Below, piece after piece: positions 46,980 through 55,466 of a stretch of 64,000 nucleotides of DNA. Position 1 is the stretch's first letter, and every line of letters starts with the position of its first letter. The notes beneath the pieces were generated by a model, which saw only the letters and a list, made by a program, of their open reading frames with translations, was not told where the DNA came from and made no database searches. Origin of the DNA: Pseudomonas sp. IB20 (GTDB lineage Bacteria > Pseudomonadota > Gammaproteobacteria > Pseudomonadales > Pseudomonadaceae); NCBI RefSeq assembly GCF_009707325.1, contig NZ_CP046103.1, positions 3,517,284 to 3,581,283 of the forward strand, read 5' to 3'. Made by a program: the position numbers and the translations under genes.

Positions 46980-47083
46980 GTGGGAGCTGGCTTGCCTGCG
47001 ATTGCGTGTGCCGATGCGGTGTGCCAGTCACCTCAAGGGCCAGCCATGAGTCAGTCATCGCAGGCAAGCCAGCTCCCACATTT
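46980..47083. repeat. REP inverted pair upstream of flhA
   Basis: Arms GTGGGAGCTGGCTTGCCTGC (46980) and its reverse complement (47056-47083, ATCGCAGGCAAGCCAGCTCC) surround a 52-base loop. It is the same element as at 22732, 53585 and 57565. It lies between the flhA promoter and the opposite-strand small gene. Confidence 0.9.
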
Positions 47084-47162
47084 GGATCTGTGTACATCTG
47101 CTGCCATTGAGGAAATTTCCGACAGGGTTTTAAGGTTGCCCCTAGGAAACTCGCTCTCTAGT

Positions 47163-47219
47163 CTCCGTACACCGCTGCAACCGCAGCGGCCGGGCGTCGC
47201 GGCCCGGTTTACTACGGAG
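47163..47219 (+). other. Cloverleaf-like structured element before the DUF6124 gene
   Basis: An outer stem CTCCGTA (47163-47169) / TACGGAG (47213-47219) encloses two strong hairpins, CCGCTGC/GCAGCGG (47172-47189) and CCGGGC/GCCCGG (47190-47207), giving a three-way junction. It ends 22 nt before the ATG of the small gene at 47242. It could be a cis-acting RNA leader or a recombination-type folded DNA site. No known riboswitch class is recognised. Confidence 0.55.
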
Positions 47220-47241
47220 CAAAAGCACCTTCAGCTTCACA

Positions 47242-47505
47242 ATGATCAAACCCACCCCAAATCCCCCGCCCACCGTACTCTTCACCCTCATCGACAACAT
47301 CAGCAGCGAAGACCTGCTGGTCAACCTCACCGAAACCCTGGCTTCCGCCCACGCCCTGACCTGCGACTTCGCCTTTGACCTGGAAGGCACACAGCGAGAA
47401 GGCGCGCTGGGCATTGCGCAGTTGATTGAAGTGGGGCGATTGTTGGCTGAGCGATTGCTGGATGACAGGGAGCCGTCACGCGAGGCCCAACCGGGCAAAC
47501 TCTAG
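47242..47505 (+). CDS. Small DUF6124/DUF3077-type protein
   Basis: An 87-residue cytoplasmic protein with the opening MIKPTPNPP and the helical pair SEDLLVNLTETLASAHALTCDFAFDLEG / REGALGIAQLIEVGRLLAERLLD, matching a family of small Pseudomonas-specific proteins of unknown function that I recall as DUF6124 (formerly DUF3077). It is the only plus-strand gene in the flagellar locus, with a strongly folded leader just upstream and no clear Shine-Dalgarno sequence. Members tend to be present in many copies per genome in Pseudomonas (recollection, not checked). Confidence 0.7.
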   Translation: MIKPTPNPPPTVLFTLIDNISSEDLLVNLTETLASAHALTCDFAFDLEGTQREGALGIAQLIEVGRLLAERLLDDREPSREAQPGKL

Positions 47506-47520
47506 GTAGGATCAACAGAC

Positions 47521-47554
47521 TGATCGTTCCCACGCGGGAGCGTGGAAATGATCA
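47521..47554. terminator. Imperfect palindrome between convergent genes
   Basis: TGATCGTTCCCACGC and GCGTGGAAATGATCA pair with two mismatches around GGGA. It lies between the convergent DUF6124-type gene and the cold-shock gene, whose stop codon is inside the palindrome. It resembles another common Pseudomonas extragenic palindrome (GATCGTTCCCACGC type) and could stop transcription from both sides, though it has no T-run. Confidence 0.55.
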
Positions 47555-47755
47555 TAGAGCCTTCACATTCTCAGCCTGCAGCCCTTTTGGCCCCTGGGCA
47601 GTGTCGAACTCTACCTCTTGTTGCTCTTCCAACGTTTTGAACCCAGCCGCTGTGATTGCCGAATAATGGACGAAAACATCCGGGCTCCCATCGTTAGGCG
47701 TAATAAAACCAAAGCCCTTTTCCGCGTTAAACCACTTCACTTTGCCTTTTGCCAT
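47552..47755 (-). CDS. Cold-shock domain protein (CspA family)
   Basis: A 67-residue single cold-shock domain that binds single-stranded RNA/DNA. It has RNP1 KGFGFITP and RNP2 DVFVHYSAI, with the start [19 protein letters not shown] 47755 has AGGAGAAC upstream. An open extension of the frame to 47884 is not family-like. About 240 nt lie between its start and the next REP, enough for the long regulatory leader usual for csp genes. It is an insertion between the flhB and flhA operons and not functionally flagellar. Confidence 0.93.
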   Translation of the reverse strand: MAKGKVKWFNAEKGFGFITPNDGSPDVFVHYSAITAAGFKTLEEQQEVEFDTAQGPKGLQAENVKAL

Positions 47756-47995
47756 TGCCGTTCTCCTGACTTCGCGTTCGAGACCCCGTACGCACGTCGC
47801 TAAATAATCTTGATATGGAACGCGAAGATGCCCGTGGGCCGATGAATCCTCGCGAATTGCACGCGCTGGCCATTTTTCAGCCAACGCTCACCCGCAGTGA
47901 AGGCCGTGCAATGGGTACTGTCAAAGTTACCAGGTAAGGCCAGACTTTAGACAAATGGTAGGGGCAAACCCTGGGTATCCCGCTGGCTGTTATGC

Positions 47996-48069
47996 CGCCA
48001 TTGCGGGCAAGCCCTGCGCCCGCAGGGGAATGCGCTCAAGGGTGGGAGCCGGGCGTGCCCGCGATAGCG
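47996..48069. repeat. REP-like inverted pair (variant)
   Basis: CCATTGCGGGCAAGCC and, facing it, GGGAGCCGGGCGTGCCCGCGAT form complementary arms around a 25-30 base loop. It is a GCGGGCAAGC variant of the REP family seen elsewhere in the window, located immediately after the flhB stop. Confidence 0.75.
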
Positions 48070-48084
48070 TTGGCGCAGGATGGC

Positions 48085-49221
48085 TCAGGAATCGCGACGT
48101 AAATCCGGCGGAATCGGCAGGTCTTTCAGGGGGTCAGGCCGCTTGCCCTTGCCCGCGCGGTATTGGCGGATCTGATAGACGTACGCCAACACCTGCGCCA
48201 CCGCCAAGTACAACCCGGCAGGAATTTCCTGGTCCAGGTCAGTGGAATAGAAGATCGACCGCGCCAGTTCCGGAGACTCCAGCAACAGAATGTCGTTTGC
48301 CACGGCAATTTCGCGGATTTTCAGCGCGGTAAAGTCGCTGCCCTTAGCCAGCAACATCGGCGCGCCGCCCTTCTCCGGGTCGTACTTGAGCGCCACGGCG
48401 TAGTGGGTCGGGTTGGTGATGACCACGTCGGCGTCCGGCACCGCCGCCATCATCTTGCGCTGGGACATTTCCCGCTGCAGTTGGCGAATGCGTTGCTTGA
48501 CCTCCGGGCGGCCCTCTTGGTCCTTGTGCTCATCGCGCACTTCCTGCTTGGTCATCAGCAGCTTCTTGTGGCTCTCCCACAGCTGGATCGGCGCATCCAC
48601 AGCGGCAATCAGGATCAGCCCGAGGGCCATCCACAGCGCACTCCAGCCCACCACTTGCACGCTATGAATGATTGCTGACTCCAGCGGCTCATGAGCGATG
48701 CGCAGCAGGTCGTCGATGTCGGAGGTCAGCACCACCATGGCCACAAACAGAATCAGGATGAATTTGGCCAGCGCCTTGAGCAATTCCATCAGGGCCTTGG
48801 CCGAAAACATGCGCTTGAGGCCGGCGCCCGGGTTCATACGGCTGAATTTGGGCGCCATGCTGCCCGCAGCAAACAGCCAGCCGCCAAGGGCGACCGGGCC
48901 GATCAGCGCCGCCAGCAGTAAGGTGATCAGGATCGGCTGTACCGCCAGGAGCGCTATTTTCCCCGAATGCAGCAGGTATTGACCCATGGCGTCGGGGTTG
49001 AGCAACACCTCACGCGGCAAGGCGAAGTTGTGTTTCATCAACTCCATCAGGTCCAGCGCCAAACCACCGCCATAAATCAGCAAGGCACCGGCACCGGCCA
49101 TCATGGTCGCGAAGGTATTGAGTTCTTTAGAGCGCGCAATCTCGCCCTTTTCCCTGGAGTCCTTTTTACGTTTCTCCGTGGGGTCTTCTGTTTTGTCCTG
49201 ACCACTCTCGCTCTCGGCCAT
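48085..49221 (-). CDS. flhB: Flagellar export switch protein FlhB
   Basis: A 378-residue export-apparatus protein that changes specificity from rod/hook to filament substrates. A charged N terminus (EKRKKDSREKGEIARSKELNTF) precedes four membrane helices (about 30-210). The cytosolic domain contains the self-cleaving NPTH (near residue 268, in VVITNPTHYAVALKY). The C-terminal tail is slightly long and basic. It is the last gene of the fliL-flhB operon, followed by a REP pair. The start is 3 nt after the fliR stop. Confidence 0.97.
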   Translation of the reverse strand: MAESESGQDKTEDPTEKRKKDSREKGEIARSKELNTFATMMAGAGALLIYGGGLALDLMELMKHNFALPREVLLNPDAMGQYLLHSGKIALLAVQPILITLLLAALIGPVALGGWLFAAGSMAPKFSRMNPGAGLKRMFSAKALMELLKALAKFILILFVAMVVLTSDIDDLLRIAHEPLESAIIHSVQVVGWSALWMALGLILIAAVDAPIQLWESHKKLLMTKQEVRDEHKDQEGRPEVKQRIRQLQREMSQRKMMAAVPDADVVITNPTHYAVALKYDPEKGGAPMLLAKGSDFTALKIREIAVANDILLLESPELARSIFYSTDLDQEIPAGLYLAVAQVLAYVYQIRQYRAGKGKRPDPLKDLPIPPDLRRDS

Positions 49222-49224
49222 GGC

Positions 49225-50010
49225 TTAGCGCGCCCGTGCCAGATCACGTAAGAACTGCAAGGCGTCGGTCGCCAGCGGTTGATACTGATTGAGAATGTCA
49301 GCCAAGCCGACCCAGAAAATCCCCATGCCCAACACCAGGGTCAACGGGAAACCAATCGAAAAAATGTTCAGCTGCGGCGCCGCACGGGTCATCACCCCGA
49401 ACGCGATATTGACCACCAGCAGCGCGGTGATCGCCGGCAGCACCAGCAACAATGAGGCGCCCATGACCCAACTGAGACGCCCTACCAGTTCCCAGAAATG
49501 ACTGACCACCAACCCTGAGCCGACCGGCAAGGTGGTGAAGCTTTCGGTCATCACCTCGAACGCCACCAAGTGGCCGTTCATGGCCAGGAACAGCAAGGTC
49601 ACCAGCATGGTCAGGAATTGCCCGATCACCGCCGCCGACACGCCGTTGGTGGGGTCGACCATAGAGGCGAAGCCCATGCCCATCTGCACCGAGATGATTT
49701 GCCCGGCAATCACAAACGCCTGGAAGAACAACGTCAGCGAGAAGCCCAACAGCGCGCCGATCAGGATCTGCTCGGCAATCAGCAGCAATGCACTCAAGTC
49801 CAGGGCGTTTACCGGCGGCATCGGCGGCAGTCCGGGCACGATCACCACGGTAATCGCGAAGGCGAAATACAGACGAATGCGCCGTGGCACCAAGGTTGTA
49901 CCGAACACCGGCATGGTCATCAGCACCGCCGTGACGCGGAACATCGGCAGGATGAAAGACGCCACCCAGGTACTGATCTGGGTGTCGGTCAACGCCAACA
50001 AAGACTGCAT
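49225..50010 (-). CDS. fliR: Flagellar export protein FliR
   Basis: A 261-residue inner-membrane protein with six hydrophobic segments. It opens ISTWVASFILPMFRVTAVLMTMPVFG and contains QMGMGFASMVDPTNGVS and MTRAAPQLNIFSIGFPL, the standard FliR/SctT signatures. With FliP and FliQ it forms the helical export core above FlhA/FlhB. It lies 4 nt after fliQ. Confidence 0.96.
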   Translation of the reverse strand: MQSLLALTDTQISTWVASFILPMFRVTAVLMTMPVFGTTLVPRRIRLYFAFAITVVIVPGLPPMPPVNALDLSALLLIAEQILIGALLGFSLTLFFQAFVIAGQIISVQMGMGFASMVDPTNGVSAAVIGQFLTMLVTLLFLAMNGHLVAFEVMTESFTTLPVGSGLVVSHFWELVGRLSWVMGASLLLVLPAITALLVVNIAFGVMTRAAPQLNIFSIGFPLTLVLGMGIFWVGLADILNQYQPLATDALQFLRDLARAR

Positions 50011-50014
50011 CGGC

Positions 50015-50284
50015 TCAGCCGATCAACTGCGGAATACTGCCGTACAGCTGCAGGATGTATTCCATAAAGGTTTGCACCAGCCACGGGCCAGCGACAATAA
50101 GAGTGATCAGCATCACCAGCAAACGCGGAAGGAAGCTCAAGGTCTGTTCGTTGATCTGGGTGGCGGCCTGGAACATCGCCACCAGCAGGCCGACCAACAG
50201 GCTCGGCACCACCAGCACGGCGACCATCATGGTGGTCAGCCACAGCGCTTCACGGAACAGGTCGACGGCTACTTCTGGAGTCAT
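50015..50284 (-). CDS. fliQ: Flagellar export protein FliQ
   Basis: An 89-residue protein with two membrane helices (about 15-40 and 50-75), opening MTPEVAVDLFREALWLTTMM and containing FQAATQINEQTLSFLPRL, the family signature. It is part of the FliPQR gate. It is 4 nt downstream of fliP. Confidence 0.96.
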   Translation of the reverse strand: MTPEVAVDLFREALWLTTMMVAVLVVPSLLVGLLVAMFQAATQINEQTLSFLPRLLVMLITLIVAGPWLVQTFMEYILQLYGSIPQLIG

Positions 50285-50288
50285 GGCG

Positions 50289-51032
50289 CTACACTCCGCC
50301 GAAACTGCTGGCCAGCGTGCCGATAATCAGCGCCCAACCGTCCACCAGCACAAACAGCATGATCTTGAACGGCAGCGAAATAATCAGCGGCGACAGCATC
50401 ATCATACCCATGGCCATCAGCACGCTCGCCACCACCAAGTCGATGATCAGGAACGGGATGAAGATCATAAAGCCGATCTGGAACGCGGTCTTCAATTCGG
50501 AGGTGACAAACGCCGGCACCAGGATGGTCAGCGGCGCCTGATCCGGGGTGGCGATGTCGGTGCGCTTGGACAGGCGCATAAACAGCTCAAGGTCGCTGGA
50601 ACGGGTCTGCGACAGCATGAAGTCCTTGATCGGGCCTTGGGCCTTGTCGATCGCGTCCTGGGCGCTGAGTTTCTCGGCCAGGTACGGTTGCAGGGCTTGC
50701 TGGTTCACCTTATCGAACACCGGCGCCATGATGAACAGCGTCAAAAACAAGGCCATGCCAGTCAGGATCTGGTTCGACGGCGTCTGCTGCAGGCCCAAAG
50801 CCTGACGCAGAATCGAGAACACGATGATGATCCGCGTAAAGCTGGTCATCAGCATGACAAACGCCGGGATAAAACTCAGCGCGGTCATGATCAGCAGGAT
50901 CTGCAGACTGACCGAGTATTCCTGAGCGCCGGCAGCGTTGGTACCCAGCGTGATCGCCGGGATCGACAACGGGTCGGCCGCAAACGCCGACGGCGCGGCC
51001 AGCAACAGCATGAGCGTCAATAAAACGCGCAT
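50289..51032 (-). CDS. fliP: Flagellar export protein FliP
   Basis: A 247-residue protein with a cleavable-type signal sequence ([18 protein letters not shown]), then four membrane helices. Signature stretches are [19 protein letters not shown] and [32 protein letters not shown]. Five FliP molecules form the ring of the FliPQR export gate. The start overlaps the fliO stop by one base. Confidence 0.97.
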   Translation of the reverse strand: MRVLLTLMLLLAAPSAFAADPLSIPAITLGTNAAGAQEYSVSLQILLIMTALSFIPAFVMLMTSFTRIIIVFSILRQALGLQQTPSNQILTGMALFLTLFIMAPVFDKVNQQALQPYLAEKLSAQDAIDKAQGPIKDFMLSQTRSSDLELFMRLSKRTDIATPDQAPLTILVPAFVTSELKTAFQIGFMIFIPFLIIDLVVASVLMAMGMMMLSPLIISLPFKIMLFVLVDGWALIIGTLASSFGGV

Positions 51033-51472
51033 TACTTCTTATCCTTCTGATCCTTGCCCAGCAATTCCATCAGGCGCTGAGCGAATTCTGGCGTGGCACC
51101 CTCGGTCTTGGCCACCTCCACCGGCGACTTGAGCACGTGCAGCGGGGTGATGCGGCCGGGCGTGATACCCAGCAGAATCTGTTCCTCACCGACTTGCACC
51201 AGCACCAGCCGATCACGCGGGCCAAGGGCACGCGAACCGATCATCTCGATGACCTGGCCATCGCCCGGGCCGATGCGCTGCACGCGGCGCATCAACCAGG
51301 CCAGCACGAAAATCAACCCGACCACCAGCAACAGCCCCAGCACCAGCTGGGTCAGTTGCCCGCCGATGCCACTGCTGACGACAGGCGCCGCAGCCGTCGC
51401 TTGCGCAATCGGCTCAGCCGCCAGGGCGCTCAATGGCAGCGCCAGAAAAAGTCCCGCCATCGAATACTTCAT
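51032..51472 (-). CDS. fliO: Flagellar biosynthesis protein FliO
   Basis: A 146-residue protein with an N-terminal hydrophobic leader ([16 protein letters not shown]) and one membrane helix ([22 protein letters not shown], about 40-62). The cytoplasmic part carries [29 protein letters not shown], typical of FliO. It is an assembly helper for the FliP ring. It lies between fliN (1 nt gap) and fliP (overlap), as in other gammaproteobacteria. Confidence 0.93.
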   Translation of the reverse strand: MKYSMAGLFLALPLSALAAEPIAQATAAAPVVSSGIGGQLTQLVLGLLLVVGLIFVLAWLMRRVQRIGPGDGQVIEMIGSRALGPRDRLVLVQVGEEQILLGITPGRITPLHVLKSPVEVAKTEGATPEFAQRLMELLGKDQKDKK

Positions 51473-51473
51473 A

Positions 51474-51941
51474 TCAGCGCAGCTTCTTGATGCGTTCGCT
51501 CGGGCTGATCACGTCCGTCAGGCGGATGCCGAACTTCTCGTTGACCACCACCACCTCGCCATGGGCGATCAGCGTGCCGTTGACCAGCACGTCCAACGGC
51601 TCACCCGCCAGGCGATCCAGCTCGATCACCGAGCCTTGGTTGAGCTGCAACAGGTTGCGGATGTTGATGTCGGTGCTGCCCACTTCCATGGAAATCGACA
51701 CCGGAATGTCGAGGATCACATCCAGGTTCGGGCCGTCGAGGGACACCGGGTCGTTGTTCTTCGGCACGCTGCCGAATTCTTCCATCGGCATGCGGTTACC
51801 GGCCGGCGCGGTGGCGGCATCGGCGGCCAACAGCGCGTCAATATCGTCTTGGCCGACATCGCCGGTTTCTTCCAGGGCCGCAGCCCATTCGTCAGCCAGG
51901 GCCTGGTCTTCGGCGGAAGTGTTTTCGTGTTCGGTAGCCAT
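51474..51941 (-). CDS. fliN: Flagellar motor switch protein FliN
   Basis: A 155-residue C-ring protein. The acidic N-terminal third precedes the SpoA/SURF domain (about 75-150): LDVILDIPVSISMEVGSTDINIRNLLQLNQGSVIELDRLAGEPLDVLVNG in which LNQGSVIELD and EVVVVNEKFGIRL are diagnostic. It binds CheY-P and FliH. The gap to fliM is 55 nt. Confidence 0.96.
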   Translation of the reverse strand: MATEHENTSAEDQALADEWAAALEETGDVGQDDIDALLAADAATAPAGNRMPMEEFGSVPKNNDPVSLDGPNLDVILDIPVSISMEVGSTDINIRNLLQLNQGSVIELDRLAGEPLDVLVNGTLIAHGEVVVVNEKFGIRLTDVISPSERIKKLR

Positions 51942-51996
51942 TACATGTCCTCGGCGAAGCAGCTTTCATAAATAGGGGTGCAACAGTAGCGGCGTT

Positions 51997-52965
51997 TCAG
52001 CGACGGTTAATCGGTTCGATCACTTGCAACGCCAGGTTGCCTTTGTGCGAACCCAGCTTGACCTTGAACGACGGCACGCCGCTGGCACGCATGATCAGTT
52101 CTTCCGGCAACTCGACGGGAATGATGTCCCCCGGCTGCATATGCAAAATATCGCGCAAACGCAGCTGGCGACGGGCCACGGTGGCGCTCAGGGGTACGTC
52201 GACGTCGAGCAGGTCTTCGCGCAAGGCCTTGACCCAGCGTTCGTCCTGGTCGTCCAGGTCGGACTGGAAACCGGCGTCGAGCATCTCGCGCACCGGCTCG
52301 ATCATCGAGTACGGCATGGTCACGTGCAGGTCGCCACCACCGCCATCGAGTTCGATGTGGAAGGTGGACACCACAATGGCTTCGCTGGGGCCAACGATGT
52401 TGGCCATGGCCGGGTTCACTTCCGAGTTGATGTACTCGAAATTGACTTCCATGATCGCCTGCCAGGCTTCCTTCAAGTCGATGAAGGCCTGCTCCAGCAC
52501 CATGCGCACCACCCGCAACTCGGTGGGGGTGAACTCACGGCCTTCGATCTTGGCGTGACGGCCGTCGCCGCCGAAGAAGTTGTCCACCAGCTTGAACACC
52601 AGCTTGGCGTCGAGGATGAACAGCGCGGTGCCGCGCAACGGCTTGATCTTGACCAGGTTGAGGCTGGTGGGCACGTACAGCGAGTGCACGTACTCGCCGA
52701 ACTTCATCACCTGCACACCGCCCACCGCCACGTCCGCCGAGCGGCGCAGCATGTTGAACATGCTGATACGGGTGTAGCGGGCGAAACGTTCGTTGATCAT
52801 CTCCAGCGTCGGCATGCGTCCACGGACGATGCGATCCTGGCTGGTCAGGTCATAACTTTTGACGCTGCCGGGCTCGGCAGCCATTTCGGTCTGTACCAGA
52901 CCATCGTCGACACCATGCAACAGCGCGTCGATTTCATCCTGGGACAGCAGGTCTTGCACGGCCAT
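51997..52965 (-). CDS. fliM: Flagellar motor switch protein FliM
   Basis: A 322-residue C-ring protein. The N-terminal CheY-binding peptide is LLSQDEIDALLHGVDDG. The middle CheC-like domain contains NMLRRSADVAVGGVQVMKF and the FFGGDGR stretch. The C-terminal SpoA domain is near 250-320 (LDVDVPLSATVARRQLRLRDIL). It links CheY-P binding to FliG. It lies 9 nt after fliL. Confidence 0.97.
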   Translation of the reverse strand: MAVQDLLSQDEIDALLHGVDDGLVQTEMAAEPGSVKSYDLTSQDRIVRGRMPTLEMINERFARYTRISMFNMLRRSADVAVGGVQVMKFGEYVHSLYVPTSLNLVKIKPLRGTALFILDAKLVFKLVDNFFGGDGRHAKIEGREFTPTELRVVRMVLEQAFIDLKEAWQAIMEVNFEYINSEVNPAMANIVGPSEAIVVSTFHIELDGGGGDLHVTMPYSMIEPVREMLDAGFQSDLDDQDERWVKALREDLLDVDVPLSATVARRQLRLRDILHMQPGDIIPVELPEELIMRASGVPSFKVKLGSHKGNLALQVIEPINRR

Positions 52966-52974
52966 GTCGTGATC

Positions 52975-53475
52975 CTACTGCAATACGAAGTTAGTGAAGA
53001 GCGCCTGCTCGACCACGACTTTGCCGAGCTCTTTCTGGGACACTTCCTGCACGCTGGCAGTGACCTTCTGGCGCAGCATTTCCTGGCCGACCGGGGTGGC
53101 CAGGCTGTCGAAGCTCTGCCCGGAGAACAGCATCACCAGGTTGTTGCGAATCACCGGCATGTGCACTTTGAGCGCATCCAGGTCCGCCTGGTTACGCGCC
53201 AGCAAGGTGATGCTCACCTGCAGGTAGCGTTGACGCCCATTTTGGTTGAAGTTGGCCACAAAGGCCGGAAGCATCGGCTCGAAGATTGCCGGTTGCTTGA
53301 CGTTACTGGCGGTTTCGGCGGCGGGTGCCGGTTTGCTCGCGCTGCTGTGCATGATGTACCAGGTGCCGCCAACCGAGGCGCCGATGGCCAGGAGCAGGCC
53401 CAGCACAATCAACAGGATAAGCTTGAGCTTGCCCTTGCTTGCGGGTGGTGTTGCTGCGTCGTCGCTCTTCGCCAT
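52975..53475 (-). CDS. fliL: Flagellar basal body-associated protein FliL
   Basis: A 166-residue single-pass membrane protein: a lysine-rich cytoplasmic start, helix LKLILLIVLGLLLAIGASVGGTWYIM (about 16-40), and a periplasmic stomatin-like FliL domain (YLQVSITLLARNQADLDALKVHMPVIRNNLVMLFSGQ in its centre). It supports stator function. It is the first gene of the fliLMNOPQR-flhB operon, 51 bp behind a perfect sigma-54 promoter. Confidence 0.95.
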   Translation of the reverse strand: MAKSDDAATPPASKGKLKLILLIVLGLLLAIGASVGGTWYIMHSSASKPAPAAETASNVKQPAIFEPMLPAFVANFNQNGRQRYLQVSITLLARNQADLDALKVHMPVIRNNLVMLFSGQSFDSLATPVGQEMLRQKVTASVQEVSQKELGKVVVEQALFTNFVLQ

Positions 53476-53525
53476 GCCAATAATCCGTCACTATTCGGGG
53501 ATTCATAGATCTACGGAAAGGCAAG

Positions 53526-53541
53526 AGCAAGTGTTATGCCA
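53526..53541 (-). promoter_or_regulatory. Sigma-54 promoter of the fliLMNOPQR-flhB operon
   Basis: Minus strand TGGCATAACACTTGCT fits the consensus TGGCAYR-N4-TTGCW at every defined position, 51 bp upstream of the fliL ATG. In pseudomonads RpoN with FleQ or FleR drives this class. The activator is inferred. Confidence 0.88.
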
Positions 53542-53584
53542 GAGTTGTCTGGTAATTCGGGAAGAGCGAACACTACAAAACAAA

Positions 53585-53670
53585 TGTGGGAGCTGGCTTG
53601 CCTGCGATAGCGGTGGGTCAGTTGGAATTTCTGTGACTGATACACCGTATCGCAGAACTCCCACATTTTG
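53585..53670. repeat. REP inverted pair between fliK and fliL
   Basis: A full arm TGTGGGAGCTGGCTTGCCTG starts near 53585. The opposing arm near 53648-53670 (TATCGCAG then ACTCCCACATTT) has lost the central GCAAGCCAGC part, so one half is eroded. It lies between the fliK stop and the fliL promoter. Confidence 0.85.
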
Positions 53671-53688
53671 ATCTTCATAAGGCTGAAA

Positions 53689-55011
53689 TCAGGCGTAGTA
53701 ATCAACCGCGCTGGAGCCCACGACGGTCTGGGTCACCGGCGCGACGGCCGCTGCCACTTCAGCATGATCACCGCCATCACCCCGCCCACCGCCACCACTC
53801 ACACCGCGCGCCTGGTTCTGCTGCTGTTGCTCCTGACCTTGCCCCTGCCAGCCACGGGACTGGTCGGACACATTCACGTCAACCTGCCCCATGCCTTGCT
53901 GGGCAAACATCTCGCGCAGGCGGCCGGACTGGCTTTCCAGCGCTTCACGCACCACGGCGTGGCCACTCATGAAGGTGACCTGGGCCTGTTGGTCCGCCGC
54001 CATGTTGACCTTGATATCCAGGCGCCCCAGCTCAGCCGGCTGCAACTGGATCTCTGCCGACTTGAGGTTGGCGCTGGACAGGTACATCACGCGGTTGACC
54101 ACTTCTTCGGTCCAGCCGCTCTGGTGCATGGCCAACGGCGCATTCGCCACCGGCGGCAAGGCATTCGCGGTTTTCGGCGTGGCGGCCTGTGTCAGCGCAG
54201 CCAGGCGGTTGGCGAAATCATCGACGCGGGTGTCACTCCTGGCGTCTTTCAGATCCTTGAGGCCGCCTTCGATCAGCCCGCTGAAGGCCTTGTCGCCGCC
54301 CTGGTCAGTGCTGTCTTTGGTGGCTTGCTGGTCGACCATATTGGCAAGGCCGGCAGCGAAGCTCTGTGCAGCGGTCGGCTGGTCCTGAGACGTCGGGGCG
54401 GCCTTCTGCGGCGTCTGGCTGCTGGCCGAGACGTGACCGCCCTGCTCCATCGCCAGGCGCACGGCCGGCATCGAGTCCAGCGGGTCGGCGTCAGGGTCGA
54501 AGGCAGGCTGCTTGACCTCATCCGTCGCCACAACAACCGGCAACGCCTTGTCGTCCTTGGCGGCTACAGGTGCCGGCGTTTCCACGGGGACAGGCACGGC
54601 AACCGGGGTGACGGTGGCAATCACTGCCGGGTCGACGACGGGGTCAACCGGGGGTTGTTGCGCCAGGGATGGGTCGGTGGGCTTGTCGTCGTCACTGCTG
54701 GCGTCGTCGGATTTAGTCGGCGATTTGGCAGGCAAGGGATTGCCGCTATCGGCAACGGCTGGCTTACTGGCGGCAGGCTTGTCGTTGCTGGAAACGGGCT
54801 TGGAGTTGGTGTCCGGCGACTTGTCACGCGTGACTTTGGCCGGGGCGTCGTCGATCTTCAGCGTCGGTTTCGGGCTTTGATTTGCAAACACTTGAGCGAA
54901 GCCAGGCCCCTTGTCTCGCGGGCTCGCAGCCGCTACTGGGGGCGTAGAGACAGACGCTTGAGGCTTGGCCGCAGGGGCAGCCTGAAGGAGCGAATTCGGG
55001 GCGACTGGCAT
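53689..55011 (-). CDS. fliK: Flagellar hook-length control protein FliK
   Basis: A 440-residue secreted ruler. The first ~300 residues are low-complexity and Pro/Ala/Lys/Asp-rich (ruler part). The C-terminal Flg_hook domain (about 320-410) contains LSSANLKSAEIQLQPAELGRLDIKVNMAADQQAQVTF in which QLQPAELGRLDIKV is diagnostic. A Gln/Gly-rich tail (GQGQEQQQQNQARG) follows. ATG 55011 after GGAGACC is preferred to the longer frame. The first 79 nt overlap the 3' extension of hptB. It interacts with FlhB to stop hook export at the right length. Confidence 0.93.
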   Translation of the reverse strand: MPVAPNSLLQAAPAAKPQASVSTPPVAAASPRDKGPGFAQVFANQSPKPTLKIDDAPAKVTRDKSPDTNSKPVSSNDKPAASKPAVADSGNPLPAKSPTKSDDASSDDDKPTDPSLAQQPPVDPVVDPAVIATVTPVAVPVPVETPAPVAAKDDKALPVVVATDEVKQPAFDPDADPLDSMPAVRLAMEQGGHVSASSQTPQKAAPTSQDQPTAAQSFAAGLANMVDQQATKDSTDQGGDKAFSGLIEGGLKDLKDARSDTRVDDFANRLAALTQAATPKTANALPPVANAPLAMHQSGWTEEVVNRVMYLSSANLKSAEIQLQPAELGRLDIKVNMAADQQAQVTFMSGHAVVREALESQSGRLREMFAQQGMGQVDVNVSDQSRGWQGQGQEQQQQNQARGVSGGGGRGDGGDHAEVAAAVAPVTQTVVGSSAVDYYA

Positions 55012-55436
55012 AGGTAAAGGTCTCCACTGCATTGGGGGTCGGGGATGCAGTATTGGGAGATAGAGCAAGAGTCGGGCCAGATTACACTTCGCAGGCAAAT
55101 GACTCGCTTAATGGCCGACTCATACAACGGCCGCACCAAAGCAAACTCATGATCAATCTGATCAACCAACGCCCCAAGGTCCGCCGTCGACTGGCCCGAT
55201 TCAGCTTCCAAGCGCTGACACAACTGTGCCAACCGTACCGCCCCAAGGTTGCCGCTGCTGCCTTTGAAGCTGTGCGCAATCTGCCCCAACGCCTTGGCAT
55301 CATCGCGCGCTTTGCGCAACGCCTCGACACGCTTCTGCGAATCGTCCAGAAAGGTATCGAGCAGCTTGGGATACTCGCTCTCCATAACCTCCTGCAAACC
55401 CGACAACACATCAGGGTCCAAATGAATCTCTGCCAC
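54933..55436 (-). CDS. hptB: Histidine phosphotransfer protein HptB (extended C terminus)
   Basis: A 167-residue HPt protein with phospho-acceptor His55 in IAHSFKGSSGNLGAVRLAQL. In P. aeruginosa HptB (about 116 residues) receives phosphate from hybrid sensors and passes it to HsbR. Here the HPt helices end around residue 110 (FALVRPLYES), and about 55 further residues without a recognisable domain run into fliK. A stop in the +1 frame at 55082 would give a normal length, so a recent indel is possible. GTG start at 55436 after AAGGAGCG. It is third in the hsbA-hsbR-hptB run. Confidence 0.88.
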   Translation of the reverse strand: MAEIHLDPDVLSGLQEVMESEYPKLLDTFLDDSQKRVEALRKARDDAKALGQIAHSFKGSSGNLGAVRLAQLCQRLEAESGQSTADLGALVDQIDHEFALVRPLYESAIKRVICLRSVIWPDSCSISQYCIPDPQCSGDLYLCQSPRIRSFRLPLRPSLKRLSLRPQ

Positions 55437-55466
55437 TTGTTCGCTCCTTGATCAAGAATCGGCGGA

